DNA of 64,000 nt from Glossina fuscipes (taxonomy: Eukaryota; Arthropoda; Insecta; Diptera; Glossinidae). The notes under the pieces were generated by a model, which saw nothing but the letters and a program-made list of their open reading frames with translations, was not told the origin of the DNA and searched no databases. The translations under genes were made by a program, and so were the position numbers. The stretch covers positions 35,911 to 99,910 of the forward strand of contig NW_023998462.1 in the NCBI RefSeq assembly GCF_014805625.2, read 5' to 3'. Positions 50,410 through 62,152 of this stretch are shown in pieces (position 1 is the stretch's first letter; every line of letters starts with the position of its first letter).

Positions 50410-51658
50410 GTTTGGGGAAAAAGAAATCCATTATTTTTATATGAACTTCAGGACTTTATTTAACATGCTTCAGATTGTCCGATTTGGGTCAAATATGCAC
50501 CGTTTTGTGTTATGATTTGTTGCCATTTTAAAGGTAACTTCAAAATGCCTGTCTCATAGAAGTCCTGGTCTCTATTTCCACAAAACTCTAGTAGTCGATT
50601 TTCACAATCCTCCCTAGATGCCAATTTTTTATCATTAAAGAAATTTTGCAATGCAAGAAAAACATGATAATCGCTTGGTGTCAAGTCCGGACTGTATGGC
50701 GGATGCATTAAAACTTCCCAACCAAGCTCCCGAACTTTCTGGCGAGTCACTGTAGATGTGTGTGGCCTAACTTTGTCCTGGTGGAACACGACAACCCTCC
50801 TGTTGGCCAATTCTGGCCGTTTCTGGTCAATCGCTATCTTCAAACGGCCCAGAGATCAGAATTTAGCGTTTGGCCATATGGAAGCAACTCATAATAAATA
50901 ATCCCCTTCCAGTCCCACCGAATGCATAGTCAAACCTTCCTGGCCGTTTGAGATGCTTCACCGCTCTTTGACCACGATCGTTTTCGCACAGGGTTATCGT
51001 ATGTGATCCATTTCTCATCTCCAGTCACCATTCGTTTAAGAAATTGGTCTATCTCATTCCGTTTGGCCAAGGTTTCGCAGATGGAAATTCGATCCATCAT
51101 GTTTTTTTCTGTTAATTGGTGTGGCACCCAAACATCGAATCCAGCCATTGAATCCAGCTTTGTGTAAATGGTTTAAAACTGTTTTATGGTCGATTTTTAG
51201 CTCCTGGGCGATTTTACGACTGCTAACATGCCGGTCAACTTCGATCATTTCTCCGATTTTATCGACATTTTCGACGACCGGCCTACCTGCGCGAGGTGCA
51301 TCTTTAACATCAAAAATTCCTGAACCGAATCTACGAAACCAAAATTGCACATAATTAGCTGTTACAGTATCGGAACCATAAACACCATTCACAATTTTAG
51401 CCGCCTGGCTTGCATTTTCGCCTTTGTCAAAGAAAATCTGTAAAATATACCGAACTTTCTCTTTGTCCACTTCCATTTTTAACACGCTGTAACTCACAAC
51501 TGAATGCACCAAACAAAAAACAGCAAAAAAATTTTTTTTACTGCGAAATGTACAGTATGTAAATGTACACTATCGGAAATTGTTTGATCGATACTTTACG
51601 AGAAATCTATCAGTGCAGCCATCTACCGAAAAAATAATGGATTTCTTTTTCCCCAAAT
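50410..51658 (-). mobile_element. mariner transposon, complete ends
   Basis: Both ends carry a 28-base inverted repeat starting TTTGGGGAAAAAGAAATCCA (left 50411-50438, right 51630-51657), matching over its full visible length. A TA dinucleotide flanks each end (50408-50409 and 51659-51660), the expected target duplication of Tc1/mariner elements. The 1.25-kb length is normal for mariner. The transposase inside is on the minus strand and is broken. Confidence 0.95.
50460..51476 (-). pseudogene. mariner transposase, frameshifted
   Basis: The start ATG is at 51476 (MEVDKEKVRY). The N-terminal helix-turn-helix pair, with FRRFGSGIFDVKDAPRAGRP between the two parts, runs to about residue 110. After a frame break come WVPHQLTEKN, VTGDEKWITYDN (first catalytic Asp), and in a third frame VVFHQDK.RPH (second Asp, 50780 region) and PPYSPDLTPSDYH (third Asp, D34D spacing). 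The normally conserved DNARPH motif reads DKVRPH. A region between about 50930 and 50845 is also shortened compared with intact mariners. The enzyme would cut and paste the element; this copy cannot. Confidence 0.9.
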
Positions 51659-51660
51659 TA

Positions 51661-52827
51661 ATATTTAGAGCTTTCCACAATTTTTAAAAAACCACATTCT
51701 CACATTTTTTCTTTTTAAAAAACCAAAAAACTACGTTAAAACACTCTCTCGCTGTCCACCCCCTGCGCGAAGTTTAAAAGCCGAAGATTTGATGCTATTG
51801 AAAAATGTATTTGGTAAGTAGAACCAAAAGTATACACCACTGTATGCGGCCTGTTGTAAGGGACGGTATTAATATTAACAACATGCGAAGAGAATAAAGA
51901 CAAATAAATTGACGTTGCAAAAAACATACAAAATAAGCATCTTATGTAGTTATAATGCAAATTGATCCATAGTAGTAACTTGACATAAAAATTAATCGTA
52001 GGCAAGTTCGGAAATAATGACATATAATAAGATCTTTGAAATGAACATTTATTTTTAAGTTGGATCAAAACAGTTATCGTTCCCACAAAACTAGGGTACA
52101 ATCTTTAACATTTCATCACGCAAATGAATGAAGAATTATGTAAACAAACTTATATTTAAAGCACGACTCAAACCGATTTTTTTTTTGTGTCCCATCAATA
52201 CTTAACTGGAAAGCTTTTCCTTCTATTAATCCTTGTATCAATACCTGTATCGTTGTTTGGCATAAAATTGGTCAGGATTGACACCACAAACTCAAGACAT
52301 AAATACGTCCTTATCGCAGCGATTTGCCCCATCTCATAAACATTGAACATCATCTGCGTACAAAACGTAACTAAAAATGAAGTCAAATAACAAGTATCTG
52401 TCGTGGACGCGATAAATGTCTGTAATTCCATCAATGAGCTTCTAAATCTTCAGCAGTTCTACTTAATTTCAGCGTCTTGTTGAACATATCATTTCGTGCA
52501 AACTCAATTTGGATATGTTATTATTAAAGTTCAAATTCAGTATTCAACTAACATCGTAAAGATGAGGAATATTTGAACAAATCTTTAATAAAACAAATTG
52601 GTACACTAGTGTATGCAAGTGCACCTGTTTGTTATTCAAATTTTCCCATTGGCTCGGGAGCTAGAGATGAAATTTTTTATATGAATATAAATCCATTCTG
52701 TATACTTTCATTAAGTTTGGCTTATTTTAAAGCACAATTAACACAAATAATGGTGTTTGGGTTCTTTTACGTAGTACGCACATGTTTGCATTTGCATACA
52801 AAATGTTCTACTAACCTAAAGCTTGGC
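51661..52827. other. Intergenic DNA downstream of the nucleotidase gene
   Basis: No gene supported. The minus-strand frame at 52195-52434 has hydrophobic stretches and Cys/Met residues that could fit a membrane-protein exon, but it shows no diagnostic motif and no clear splice sites. Confidence 0.4.
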
Positions 52828-53907
52828 CTAAGAATTGAATTGAAATGATTTCTCAAGATTCTTTTTCTCTTGAGCTTCTATAGCCGACAATAGCGCCAAC
52901 GGCACGTTCATGGTTTGGTCATCAATAAGAACAATATCAAATACGTTCATATATCTTTCCAGGTTTTCCTCAACCTATGAAAAGCGTTAGAGATGAAACT
53001 AGATTCTTTTATTATACACTTTTGCTTACGTGATCAAATAGGAATCCAATTTTAATAATGTTCGAAGAAGCTGGAACGCCCCTAGCCATGTCAGCATCCC
53101 CGATTGAATCTCCCATGACTATGATATGATCTCGCTCATGCACTAGTTCATAATAATCACTGCCTTCCAAAACTGTTTCGTTTTTATTAAATGTATGAAT
53201 CATGGGCTCTTGAAAACCATCCAGCAAGCAATTTCTGTATCGCAAGAAATTGGATATCACCTTAACATTCGGCAGTAACACTTTAGCATGCTTAAGGACT
53301 GATATCACAGAATTTCCCAGACCAGCAGAAAAAATCAATACAGGTATGTTGAGGCGATAAAGAGTGTGGAATAATACGTTGGACTGGTCACGTAGAGAGT
53401 CTTTATACTTAAAGGCAACCTCATCAATTTCATTTTCATCAAATGGGAATCCTCTAGAATAAAAAGATGTATTTCATTCTGAAGCAAAATAAATGTATTT
53501 TCAACTTACACTAACAATTCTCCAGATTTTGTCCACCACTCGACCATATATTTAGTTTTTTCTTGAATTGGTAAGTGAGGATCCACTTCGATGGGACGAT
53601 ACTTGTGATATAATCTTTCAGTTTCTTCTACGTAACCTTTCGGCAAAGATTTACAAGAATTGAAAATTCCAAAACTACTTAAAACAGGGCTGCCGTCTGC
53701 AGTGCGCTGCTTTGTAATCGTATAATCAAAGTCGGACACCAATTGTAAACGTTTAGTTCCTCCGTTTATGAGTGCATTAAGAATATGTTCAACACGATCC
53801 ACGTCCTTAATTTTGCAATTTGCATCACAAAGTGGTTTTACTTCCTCCAGACGTATAAAAAACTCATTAGTCTGTTTTTGAAGCTGCGTTTTGAGAGGGG
53901 TGTTCAT
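52828..53907 (-). CDS. cN-IIIB: Cytosolic 5'-nucleotidase III family protein
   Basis: Three exons with matching phases: 53510-53907, 53030-53453 and 52828-52974, giving 322 residues. The ATG at 53907 fits the family length (about 300). The product is a HAD-superfamily phosphatase with VSDFDYTITK (motif I, catalytic Asp pair), IFSAGLGNSV (motif II Ser), a Lys-containing stretch, and GDSIGDADMA (motif IV). The C-terminus ERYMNVFDIVLIDDQTMNVP closely follows vertebrate NT5C3. The family dephosphorylates pyrimidine monophosphates and 7-methyl-GMP in the cytosol; the fly gene of this kind is called cN-IIIB. Introns are short: the donors are GTAAGT-like (after 53510) and GTAAGC (after 53030), and the acceptors end CTAG and CATAG. 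No lesions seen. Naming to the exact paralogue is by similarity. Confidence 0.92.
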
Positions 53908-55107
53908 TATTCTATCGCGTTAAACGCTCTTCGCTAAGGAGGCAATTAGTGGATAACAGCGATTGCTCTGTATTGCTTTTGACGTTTTCCTTGGTCTTTT
54001 CAGAAAGAAAGTCTTTAATAAAATAATTTGCAATTAAATTATGTTAATTCTGCGAGTGATATACACATTTAGATAATTGCACCTACATCCGTTATTCTCC
54101 GCTAAACATAAAGTTTAATGTTGCTTGTTAGTGTCTTATCCCAGTAATAATTCCATGATTTTATGCAAACAGATTGTTAAATGAAATGTCAGTGAACTTT
54201 TCAAGATGGTTAATGATTTAATACGTTGTCAGATGAGAGTGTTCATTCCAAATGTTCCAAATGAGGAAAAGGTGTAAGAAATTTTAATAGAAAGAAACAC
54301 ATTACAATATTTTTTGCGACGATAGTGCCTCCATTAGGAATGGATTTATTCATATTATCAGGATTTATTACATATATCGGGGTTGGTATTAGTTTTTATA
54401 CGAAAAAATTAAGAATATGAATAATGCGTGTATGTGTACGATCCAGATCCAGATTGCTAGGTCGAGAAATTCGGTATTTTCAAAGTATTAAAACCGTCAA
54501 CAAGTAACTATTGTAGTGTGGTATACTGTGGCATATGCCAAGGAGCAAAAAGAAACGAAAAAAACAGTAAAGGAAGATAAGTGCCTTTCTGAAAATGCTA
54601 ACTTGTCTTTTATCGTAGAAGACATGACATATACAAAAGGGGCCAAATCGCAATAAACGCCGCATTCCACATGTAAAAATTTAGTCTCGATAATTAGCAT
54701 TAGATAATAAGCAACAGCAAAACGTCACTAAAACACAACCATTTTATAAATGTTAAGATGAGTTAATCTCATGCTCTAGGCTGAGTTTGTCTAGCTAGAT
54801 TTGGACTAAAAGTCTTTCCGGAAACAGCCGAGCAGTTTGATGTCGCAAAGTTTGGAAATTTATCCATTTACATCACGATCCTGCTTCTTCTTACACAATA
54901 AAACTTTATACCATCAAGAATTTGCAATCTGGCGTCATTTCCAATAACTTTTTTCTGGAATATTTGCAGCTTTTTAATATAGGTCAATGCACGCTGGACC
55001 GGCATATAATCAATTGAGAAACTTCTCATAGAAGGGTCTTGTTTACGGTACTCAATTTAGAATTCCTTTTTATTAATAGCTATAGCATTTTCCTGGTAAA
55101 TTTATGT
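53908..55107. other. Upstream region of the nucleotidase gene
   Basis: This contains the presumed promoter of the minus-strand nucleotidase gene, but no clear TATA box or initiator is evident. A plus-strand open stretch at about 54203-54275 (MVNDLIRCQMRV) is short and unsupported. No RNA gene found. Confidence 0.4.
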
Positions 55108-55425
55108 TCTGTGAGGGCCTTTCGGCCCATACCTCTGGGGCTGGGGTAGCTCAGCGGCCCAAGAAACAAAAGAAATTTATAATACACTTGGTCGGTTGTA
55201 AGAATTCACACTTTATTCATTATCTCAAAATCGCACTTCCACTAGCGAGCCGTCGCTCTCAAGAACATTCACTCAACTCTCCAACTGAACTAACTATTCT
55301 ACCCTACCCTATTCTTAATCTATTTTTATTCTCTAACCTATTCTCTACCTTAAACTAGCACTCTCCCCCCACCAGAGACTGAGAAACCGTGAGGCCAAAA
55401 CGAGAGACGACTTTGACTCCTCACA
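55108..55425 (-). repeat. Solo LTR of the element A/B family
   Basis: Read on the minus strand, it starts TGTGAGGAGTC (55425), has CCTCACGGTTTCTCAGTCTC, the GAATAGA-type repeat run, CCGCTGAGCTACCC and ends GGCCCTCACA (55108). This is the same block order as the LTRs at 9771 and 19822. No internal region follows on either side. The flanks TGTTC and GTTAA do not form a clean target duplication. Confidence 0.8.
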
Positions 55426-55499
55426 GTTAATTTTTGGTATGGTTTACTGTTTCGGAACCAAGTTAATGCGGTGAGCAAATACCGATATTATTAACGTAT

Positions 55500-55925
55500 A
55501 AAATCAGAACAAATAGTCAAATACAAAGTTGCATCCAGAATACATCCTTGCGCAACCCCTGCCTATATGAATGGTCAGATCAGAGAATTTATCTGAGCTA
55601 GAAGCGTAGAAATATCTTTCAGACGAAAGGCTTAATTAATAAATCAATTTAACCTTGAGCATTGAAAAACCAATAGATATCATAAATGTGAAAGCCATCA
55701 TATCAGACAAGATCGAAGGCTCTTCCAACGTCAAAGAAAAGTAGGCCAATTTGCTTAGTCTCAAATTTGTCCTTAGTGCCCTTAATGTGTGTTAATTGGT
55801 TCGTAACGTTCGGCTGACCTCTATAAACAAATATTTCATTTGGAATAATATTTTTCTCCGAAATGGATTTTAATGATCTGGCTTTAATGAGCCTTTCAAA
55901 GATCTTGCTTAAGGAGCTCATGGAA
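55500..55925 (-). pseudogene. Non-LTR reverse transcriptase fragment
   Basis: The frame at 55703-55921 (minus) has SSLSKIFERLIKAR, IIPNEIFVYRGQ and LLFFDVGRAFDLV, matching RT palm motifs. In another frame after it, a degraded GVPQGC.L-type motif (about 55565-55540) and RYFY.SSSD.FS are visible. The YADD is missing, and the fragment ends close to the solo LTR. Family different from the three jockey/CR1 copies. Confidence 0.6.
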
Positions 55926-56404
55926 TTAATAGTTTATAACATGTGATTTTATAAAATCATTGCGAGGAAAAAAGACTTTTGCGGTCGTTTGATTGTTTGT
56001 AGGTAAGTTAGAAGTAGACATCATTATGCATACGATTAGGTTTACCATCGTAGCGTTAAATCTGAATGGACACTCTTTTCTCTTTGGTTTAGCTTATAAA
56101 TTTTAAGGCAGTTTTAACACTTTTCTTACAATACGTAATACAAATTTAAAATTGGTCACTTATGACATATATATGTGCGCATGTACGTAAACGCAAACCG
56201 CAACAGCAACACCGGAATTGCTTATTTGCAAATATTTTTCAGGACCAGTAAATGTAAAAGAGCAAGTGATATAATTATTAACAAGTTTATTTAAATATGT
56301 AAATTAAAGTAAAGAAATACAACGTCAAAGAAGCGGAATTTCTAATAGATTCCTTAAGCGAATATTTGCGTGAAAAAGCCTTACTGTCACATGTACATAT
56401 TGTC
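55926..56404. other. Spacer left of the Wdfy2-type gene
   Basis: AT-rich, no gene. It is expected to hold the 3' untranslated region and polyadenylation site of the minus-strand gene to its right, but no clear AATAAA could be fixed. Confidence 0.4.
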
Positions 56405-58245
56405 TTACTTTTGAAATCTAAACCACACCCACGACCACACGCGATCTTGCCCAACGGTAAGTAACCGCTTGCGTCCCTCGTCCAAATCCATAAAAACAAT
56501 CGAATGTTTCGCATCATGAAATGAGGCTAATGAAGGACGTCTACGAAACAATTAAATAACAAAAATTAATTTGAAGAATAATTCAACATACTCAACAGTT
56601 TGCAATTGATTGTAACAAGGATTACAGCAACGCACATCAAATTCAAATCCCATAATAGGAATATTTACACGATTACTGGAACAATTGTCACAAATAGCTT
56701 TTCCACAGTTTCTACAATGATGTTGACGAATACCTTTAAAAAAATAAAAACATAAATCAAAAATACAATATCAAATAATCTAAATTTAAACATATTCATT
56801 TACCGATTTGCTTTTGATCCATCATGGAACGAAAATTCCAAAAAAATGGCCGAGAGCACAATTGACAATTATTTGATTCGACCCAAGGTGGTACCTCCTT
56901 TCTCATAGCATTCATTTCCCAAAACACCACCACACTGTCTTTACCGCAGCTAATCAATTGCTGCGTGTGATTTGCGTAAGCCAACGCCGATACTTTGTTA
57001 CTAGGTAGAAAATAGAAAAAGCAAGTAATAAGGTGATTTTAATGTTGTATTGAAATGAAAAATTCTCACTTATGTCCTTGTAGTTCATATATAGTCCCAC
57101 GTTTGCCACCTACATCCCCGCTTATACAATAACCGACAAATCACACGAACCACTGAATAGCAATTGTGGTCCTTCAACCCATTTTAAGCAACGAACACTT
57201 GCTGTATTATCCAAGTGCAAAGTGATTAAATCAAGCCAAATATCTAATGTGGTGCAAATTACCAGTATGTCCTTTGAATGTTGTTATCAACTGAACGCCC
57301 TGCAAATCGCATTTCAACATCGTAATTTGCCCAGCATGATCACCAACGAAGGCGTACTTAGCTAATGAATCAAATCTGAAGCAAAAGAGAATAGTATCAA
57401 CTCTTTTTTAAGAGACTATGAAAATACTTACTGCAATGCTGTGCAAGACGTTTCGAAATTATATACCCCGATACGACGCGCTGTTTCAGCACAATGATAT
57501 CCAAAGGTTTTGTCTTTGCTGCACGAAAGAATCCAGTTATGTGCCTGAGAAAAGACTACATTTACGATGCGAGCCTGATGTGCTAAATAGTCACGCACAA
57601 ATGATAGGCGATTGCAATCTTCCGAGAGTATATATTGTGTTATGGTGCCATTTTCTTGGCCTATGTACAGTTGACGGGTATCTTGGACATAACCGATACA
57701 TGTACATCCTGATGGCATATACTGACAAATACTTGGCCAATACTGTCCGGAATCGCGTTTTAACCATATTCTCACAGTTCTGTAAAATGCGGTAAATTTG
57801 AATAATTGTTCAGGTATTTGTATAAAAATTTGGCCATGTACGAGAATAAGCGTATAAAACTCTCCTACATGTCCAAATTTTTATACAAATACTTGAACAA
57901 TTATTGAGAATCATTTTCAGTTTTATACGCTTACTCTCCTACATGGCCAAATTTTTATACAAATACTTGAACAATTATTCAACAAATGTAAACAAATTGC
58001 GGTATATTAAACACAATTCTTTCGAAAATTTAATTAAATTAAGCTTATAGTGAAAGTGCAGAGTTTACGGATGTTGATCTCATCACTTACTTATCGTCTG
58101 ATACGCTGATTACTCCATTTTCGCCGGGTATTAATATGGCGGCATTGATATCATCACCGCTCCCTTCTAGTTTGCTTAAAAATTCAGGCTTTTTGGTGCT
58201 AAAGCGATTATTGTTTCGTTGGGCTGGCTTTATTTCGGCAGCCAT
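56405..58245 (-). CDS. Wdfy2: WD40/FYVE protein of the WDFY2 family, with a 5-base lesion
   Basis: Seven exons fit: 58091-58245, 57432-57779, 57263-57375, 57070-57201, 56804-57000, 56592-56733, 56405-56540. The start MAAEIKPAQ matches vertebrate WDFY2 (MAAEIQP). Exon 2 has [14 protein letters not shown] and ILSEDCNRL; exon 5 [27 protein letters not shown]; exons 5-6 the FYVE zinc finger with [21 protein letters not shown] and CNPC. The total is 405 codons if five bases are left out, against about 400 in the family. WDFY2 sits on early endosomes via FYVE binding to phosphatidylinositol 3-phosphate and supports Akt signalling. In exon 4 five bases (57119-57123) break the frame inside a WD repeat; every other splice phase closes exactly. 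The last WD repeat ends in an unusual [10 protein letters not shown]. Confidence 0.88.
57798..57985. repeat. Inverted-repeat element in Wdfy2 intron 1
   Basis: AATAATTGTTCAGGTATTTG with TATAAAAATTTGGCCATGTA (from 57801) is the reverse complement of TACATGTCCAAATTTTTATA with CAAATACTTGAACAATTATT (57866-57905), making a hairpin of about 105 bases. A further copy of the right arm follows at 57938-57981. Related pieces lie at 60020-60110. It looks like a small non-autonomous DNA transposon or its remains. Confidence 0.7.
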
Positions 58246-58737
58246 TCTTATCACAAAATCTTTCTATTATCAGTTTCTCTCTTCCAGTGCTATACGGATT
58301 CGTTAGCTTTAATGGGTGTGAATTGATGACAACTACACACAGAGATATTTTTTAAATCACATATAAATAACAATAAAAGTTTAAGAATTTTAACAACAAA
58401 ACAAGCCTCAGCACGAGATAAATTCACCAACGTCAACTAATATACGATTATCTAAAAGAATTATCTTCCATCGATATATATATTTACTTAATTGTTAAAA
58501 CTTCTTACCTTAACCATTCGCATATTTTACGCAAAGCAAATATCATTCGTCTTATGAACTCATAGGGTGATATATCCAAGCACACCGAAGAGTTTATGTT
58601 ATTGACTTCCTTAATAAGTTTCATTAATCTTATTTCGATACATTCGTTTTTATACTACTCAAACGATTCGTTAAATATAAAGTGTCTTAAGCATGCTTTG
58701 TATTTTCGCTCCTGATCATTGTCTGGTACGTTTATAG

Positions 58738-59457
58738 CAACAGTCTGTGTCCGGCTGGTAAGCTTAGACACGACGATATTAAAGCATCTCTCCTTTCCGA
58801 AGCAATGCAAATGGATTTATTCCTAATATCATCTCTGCCTGATGGTGCCATAACGCACATACGCATTCACTGGATGCTCGAATCAATCAAATTTATACAA
58901 TTTAATCAAAGTGGTCAAGCACAATATAATTTTGAAGTATTAGATCGTTTCTTGGATGATTTGGATGAGATGCATTTGATGCCTGTCTTTGAGTTTATGG
59001 GAAATTTATCGAATTTTTGTGCAAAAAAACCAGCTCATAATTACTTTCTGTGGGAGGGTTTGAGCTATCAAGAAGTCAAACGTTTTCACAGTATGTAAAA
59101 ACTATGTCGATTAATCGACTTTTTAATAGTTATGTCATATTCATGCAGATCGCTTTGGAATAGAAAATCTTTTAAATTATCGATTTGAAACATGGAACGA
59201 ACCAGATTTACTTGCTTATAACAAATTGAACTTTACCCTTGAAGGTTAGTGAATAAAGAAATTAAGAATTATTTCCTTCGCTCACAAAGACATAAAATTT
59301 GATAGATTATTTAGAATACGCTTTCACTTTACGACGTGGTTTAGATAAAGCTGGACAAAATCTACGCTTTGTTCTTCGTGGTCCAGCGGGTCTTTTCAAA
59401 AGTCCTCAAAACCATCGCTTCTCCGTTTGCTTGTGGCTAATATATAGATATAAATGA
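58738..59457 (+). pseudogene. Idua: Alpha-L-iduronidase-like, truncated
   Basis: Three exons in phase: about 58738-59090, 59149-59244 and 59306-59457. They read CPAGKLRHDDIKASLLSEAM, ITHIRIHWMLESI, VFEFMGNLSNF, then RFETWNEPDLLAYN with the catalytic acid/base Glu of the NEP motif, then LRRGLDKAGQNLRFVLRGPAG. This follows the glycosyl hydrolase family 39 iduronidase, a lysosomal enzyme that removes iduronic acid from dermatan and heparan sulfate. The frame stops at 59455 and no signal-peptide exon was found upstream. The nucleophile Glu, about 115 residues further on in the human enzyme, and the C-terminal domains are missing. I read it as a truncated copy; a functional gene with an unseen remainder is unlikely, since the following 800 bases lack matches. 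Confidence 0.75.
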
Positions 59458-59694
59458 TGGCGAAATGAGATTTGTGCAGATATTGTGAAACGGCATTTGC
59501 AAAATAAAGGGGCCCTGGAATCATTAAATGCTTCTAACATGGACAGTCCAATGAGTTTATATATTAGAAATGGAAAATGCGATTTGCTCTTTGTTTAAAT
59601 AATGCAAAGTATATTTGCAACAAAAATTGTTAAAAGTTAAAAAAAAAACAAAAATGATTCAAAAATCTTACACACCTTAAATTAATTTTATTTA

Positions 59695-59836
59695 AACTAT
59701 GACATACATTCGGCAAGAAATATAGAATGCGCAGAGTTCCGATCTTTTCCTTATCCATGTATTGATCACAGAAGTTAATAGCAGAATCGATTCAATTATC
59801 CGATTCTGTTCGCTCGTTAAACCACGAGTGCGAACT
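59695..59836 (-). pseudogene. Short coding-like remnant, unassigned
   Basis: After an acceptor-like TTTTCAG (about 59838), the minus strand reads VRTRGLTSEQNRIIESIL and, one frame over, INFCDQYMDKEKIGTLRILY. This is protein-like text in two frames, which suggests a conserved exon with a small indel. I do not recognise the family. Confidence 0.35.
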
Positions 59837-60009
59837 CTGAAAATTTATTTAGATAGATAAATTTAATCTCAAACAAGTCAACAATATTGTAAGCTACGAC
59901 CCCCTTAAATATTCCACATCAATTCACATAATGACTTCACTGATCCAATCTGAATGCGACAGCTGTTCATAAACAAAACAAATTTTTCGAATTATTGAAA
60001 ATATACACG

Positions 60010-60145
60010 CTTATTCTCGTATGTGGCCAAATTTTTATACGCTTATTCTCACATTTTTCGCTTATTCTCATATGTGGCCAAATTTTTATACAAATACTAT
60101 ACAATTATTAAAAATTGTAAACAAATGTGAACGCTTATTCTCCAG
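60010..60145. repeat. Copies of the intron-1 repeat outside Wdfy2
   Basis: The words CGCTTATTCTC and GTGGCCAAATTTTTATA occur repeatedly (about 60009, 60039, 60058 and 60125 for the first; 60024 and 60074 for the second). They are followed by CAAATACTATACAATTATT, as in the Wdfy2 intron element. The arrangement is scrambled compared with the hairpin. Confidence 0.65.
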
Positions 60146-60256
60146 ATTTCATCATTATATACTCACACAGTTACAATCTAATTAACTTGCTAACAGCGTC
60201 ACGTTTGAAAGCCTGCAGTACTTCGTGTATTTGAAACCCAGTAGCCTCTTGAGTAA

Positions 60257-60985
<729 letters not shown>

Positions 60986-60999
60986 TAAAAACTGTTAAT

Positions 61000-62152
61000 G
61001 TATATGTAAATATTTTAATGGTTTGTCAACACTCGCCTGCAGTTGCCAAAACACAATAAAAAAAATGTGAATAGAATGAATATGAAAAATTTTAATTTGA
61101 ATAGTTGCTTACCCATATTTCATGACATCAATGCATATTTTTGAAAAAAAAACTTGCAAAAATTCTGTAGAGTAGATTACAGTTTTTAGGTTTCAAAATA
61201 ATTAAAATTAAATTAATTAATAATTACTTGCGAGGATTTTTAAGGGTTTTTGTAATAACACATGTGTTCTATTTTCCCGAAACGAATCGTCTGTTTAAGA
61301 AGCTTACTCCTTAAGCTAAGTATCTATTGCCAGAAAACATTGTACCAATTGCAACGAAACGACCACCATCACGAAGGCTTCTTCCACACAATCGCAAAGT
61401 ACAAGAATGTGCAGAGCCTGATTTTTACGATTTTCCGCACCACCCTTGTGGTACCGTAATAGGCGCGTTGCTAATTGTTTTAAATGGCTGGCTCCCCAGT
61501 AGGCCTATACCATTATATACATAATTATAAATTACAATATTATTCACAATAATAATAATAATACATAATACATAATAATACATAATAATACAAATAATAC
61601 ATAGTAATACGTAATAAATAAAAAGCCCCGCTAATACATTCATATATATAAAGAAATAAAAATTACTGATATGCCGGTGTGCTGACAACTGCAAAAGAAA
61701 AATATTGTGATTAATAAATTTTATGTACAAAGATGATCACAAACTTACCATTGGCCTACGGAAGTATCCCATTCTGCTGAAACGATGAGTGGAGGGTCAG
61801 TAGGAAGCATGCTCTTTGATCTAAAATAAAACAAAAAGAAATAAATAAATTACACATAATAAGAAGTAACGATAAATGCAAACTTACCTTTAGCATGCAG
61901 CGAATTTTCATCGATATGAGGCGTCGACCGGATAGCTGGACTTGATTTTGCGGGCGGACCTAAAGCACGACTTCAAGATGATGATGCATTTTCAACTGTT
62001 TCTTGCGCCCAGTTTTTGCCAGTCAGTAGCAAATGTATGATGAAGCCTAGGTGGTTAGTGCGGTGACTTCTTCCATTGGGGCAGGAGCCTGTTTTCTTGA
62101 AGAAGTCAAACTGCTTCACAATCGTCGCTTGGGTGCGCTTGCCGATGTTGCG
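61000..62152. other. AT-rich DNA between the rearranged fragments
   Basis: No gene supported. An (ATA)n-rich tract lies at about 61550-61620. A stretch at 61700-62150 may hold decayed 3' parts of the P-like transposase on the minus strand, but no motif is readable. Confidence 0.4.

Noticed and set aside
52195..52434. Possible odorant-receptor-like exon
   Set aside because: Hydrophobic segments alone do not identify it; no receptor motif and no convincing splice sites.
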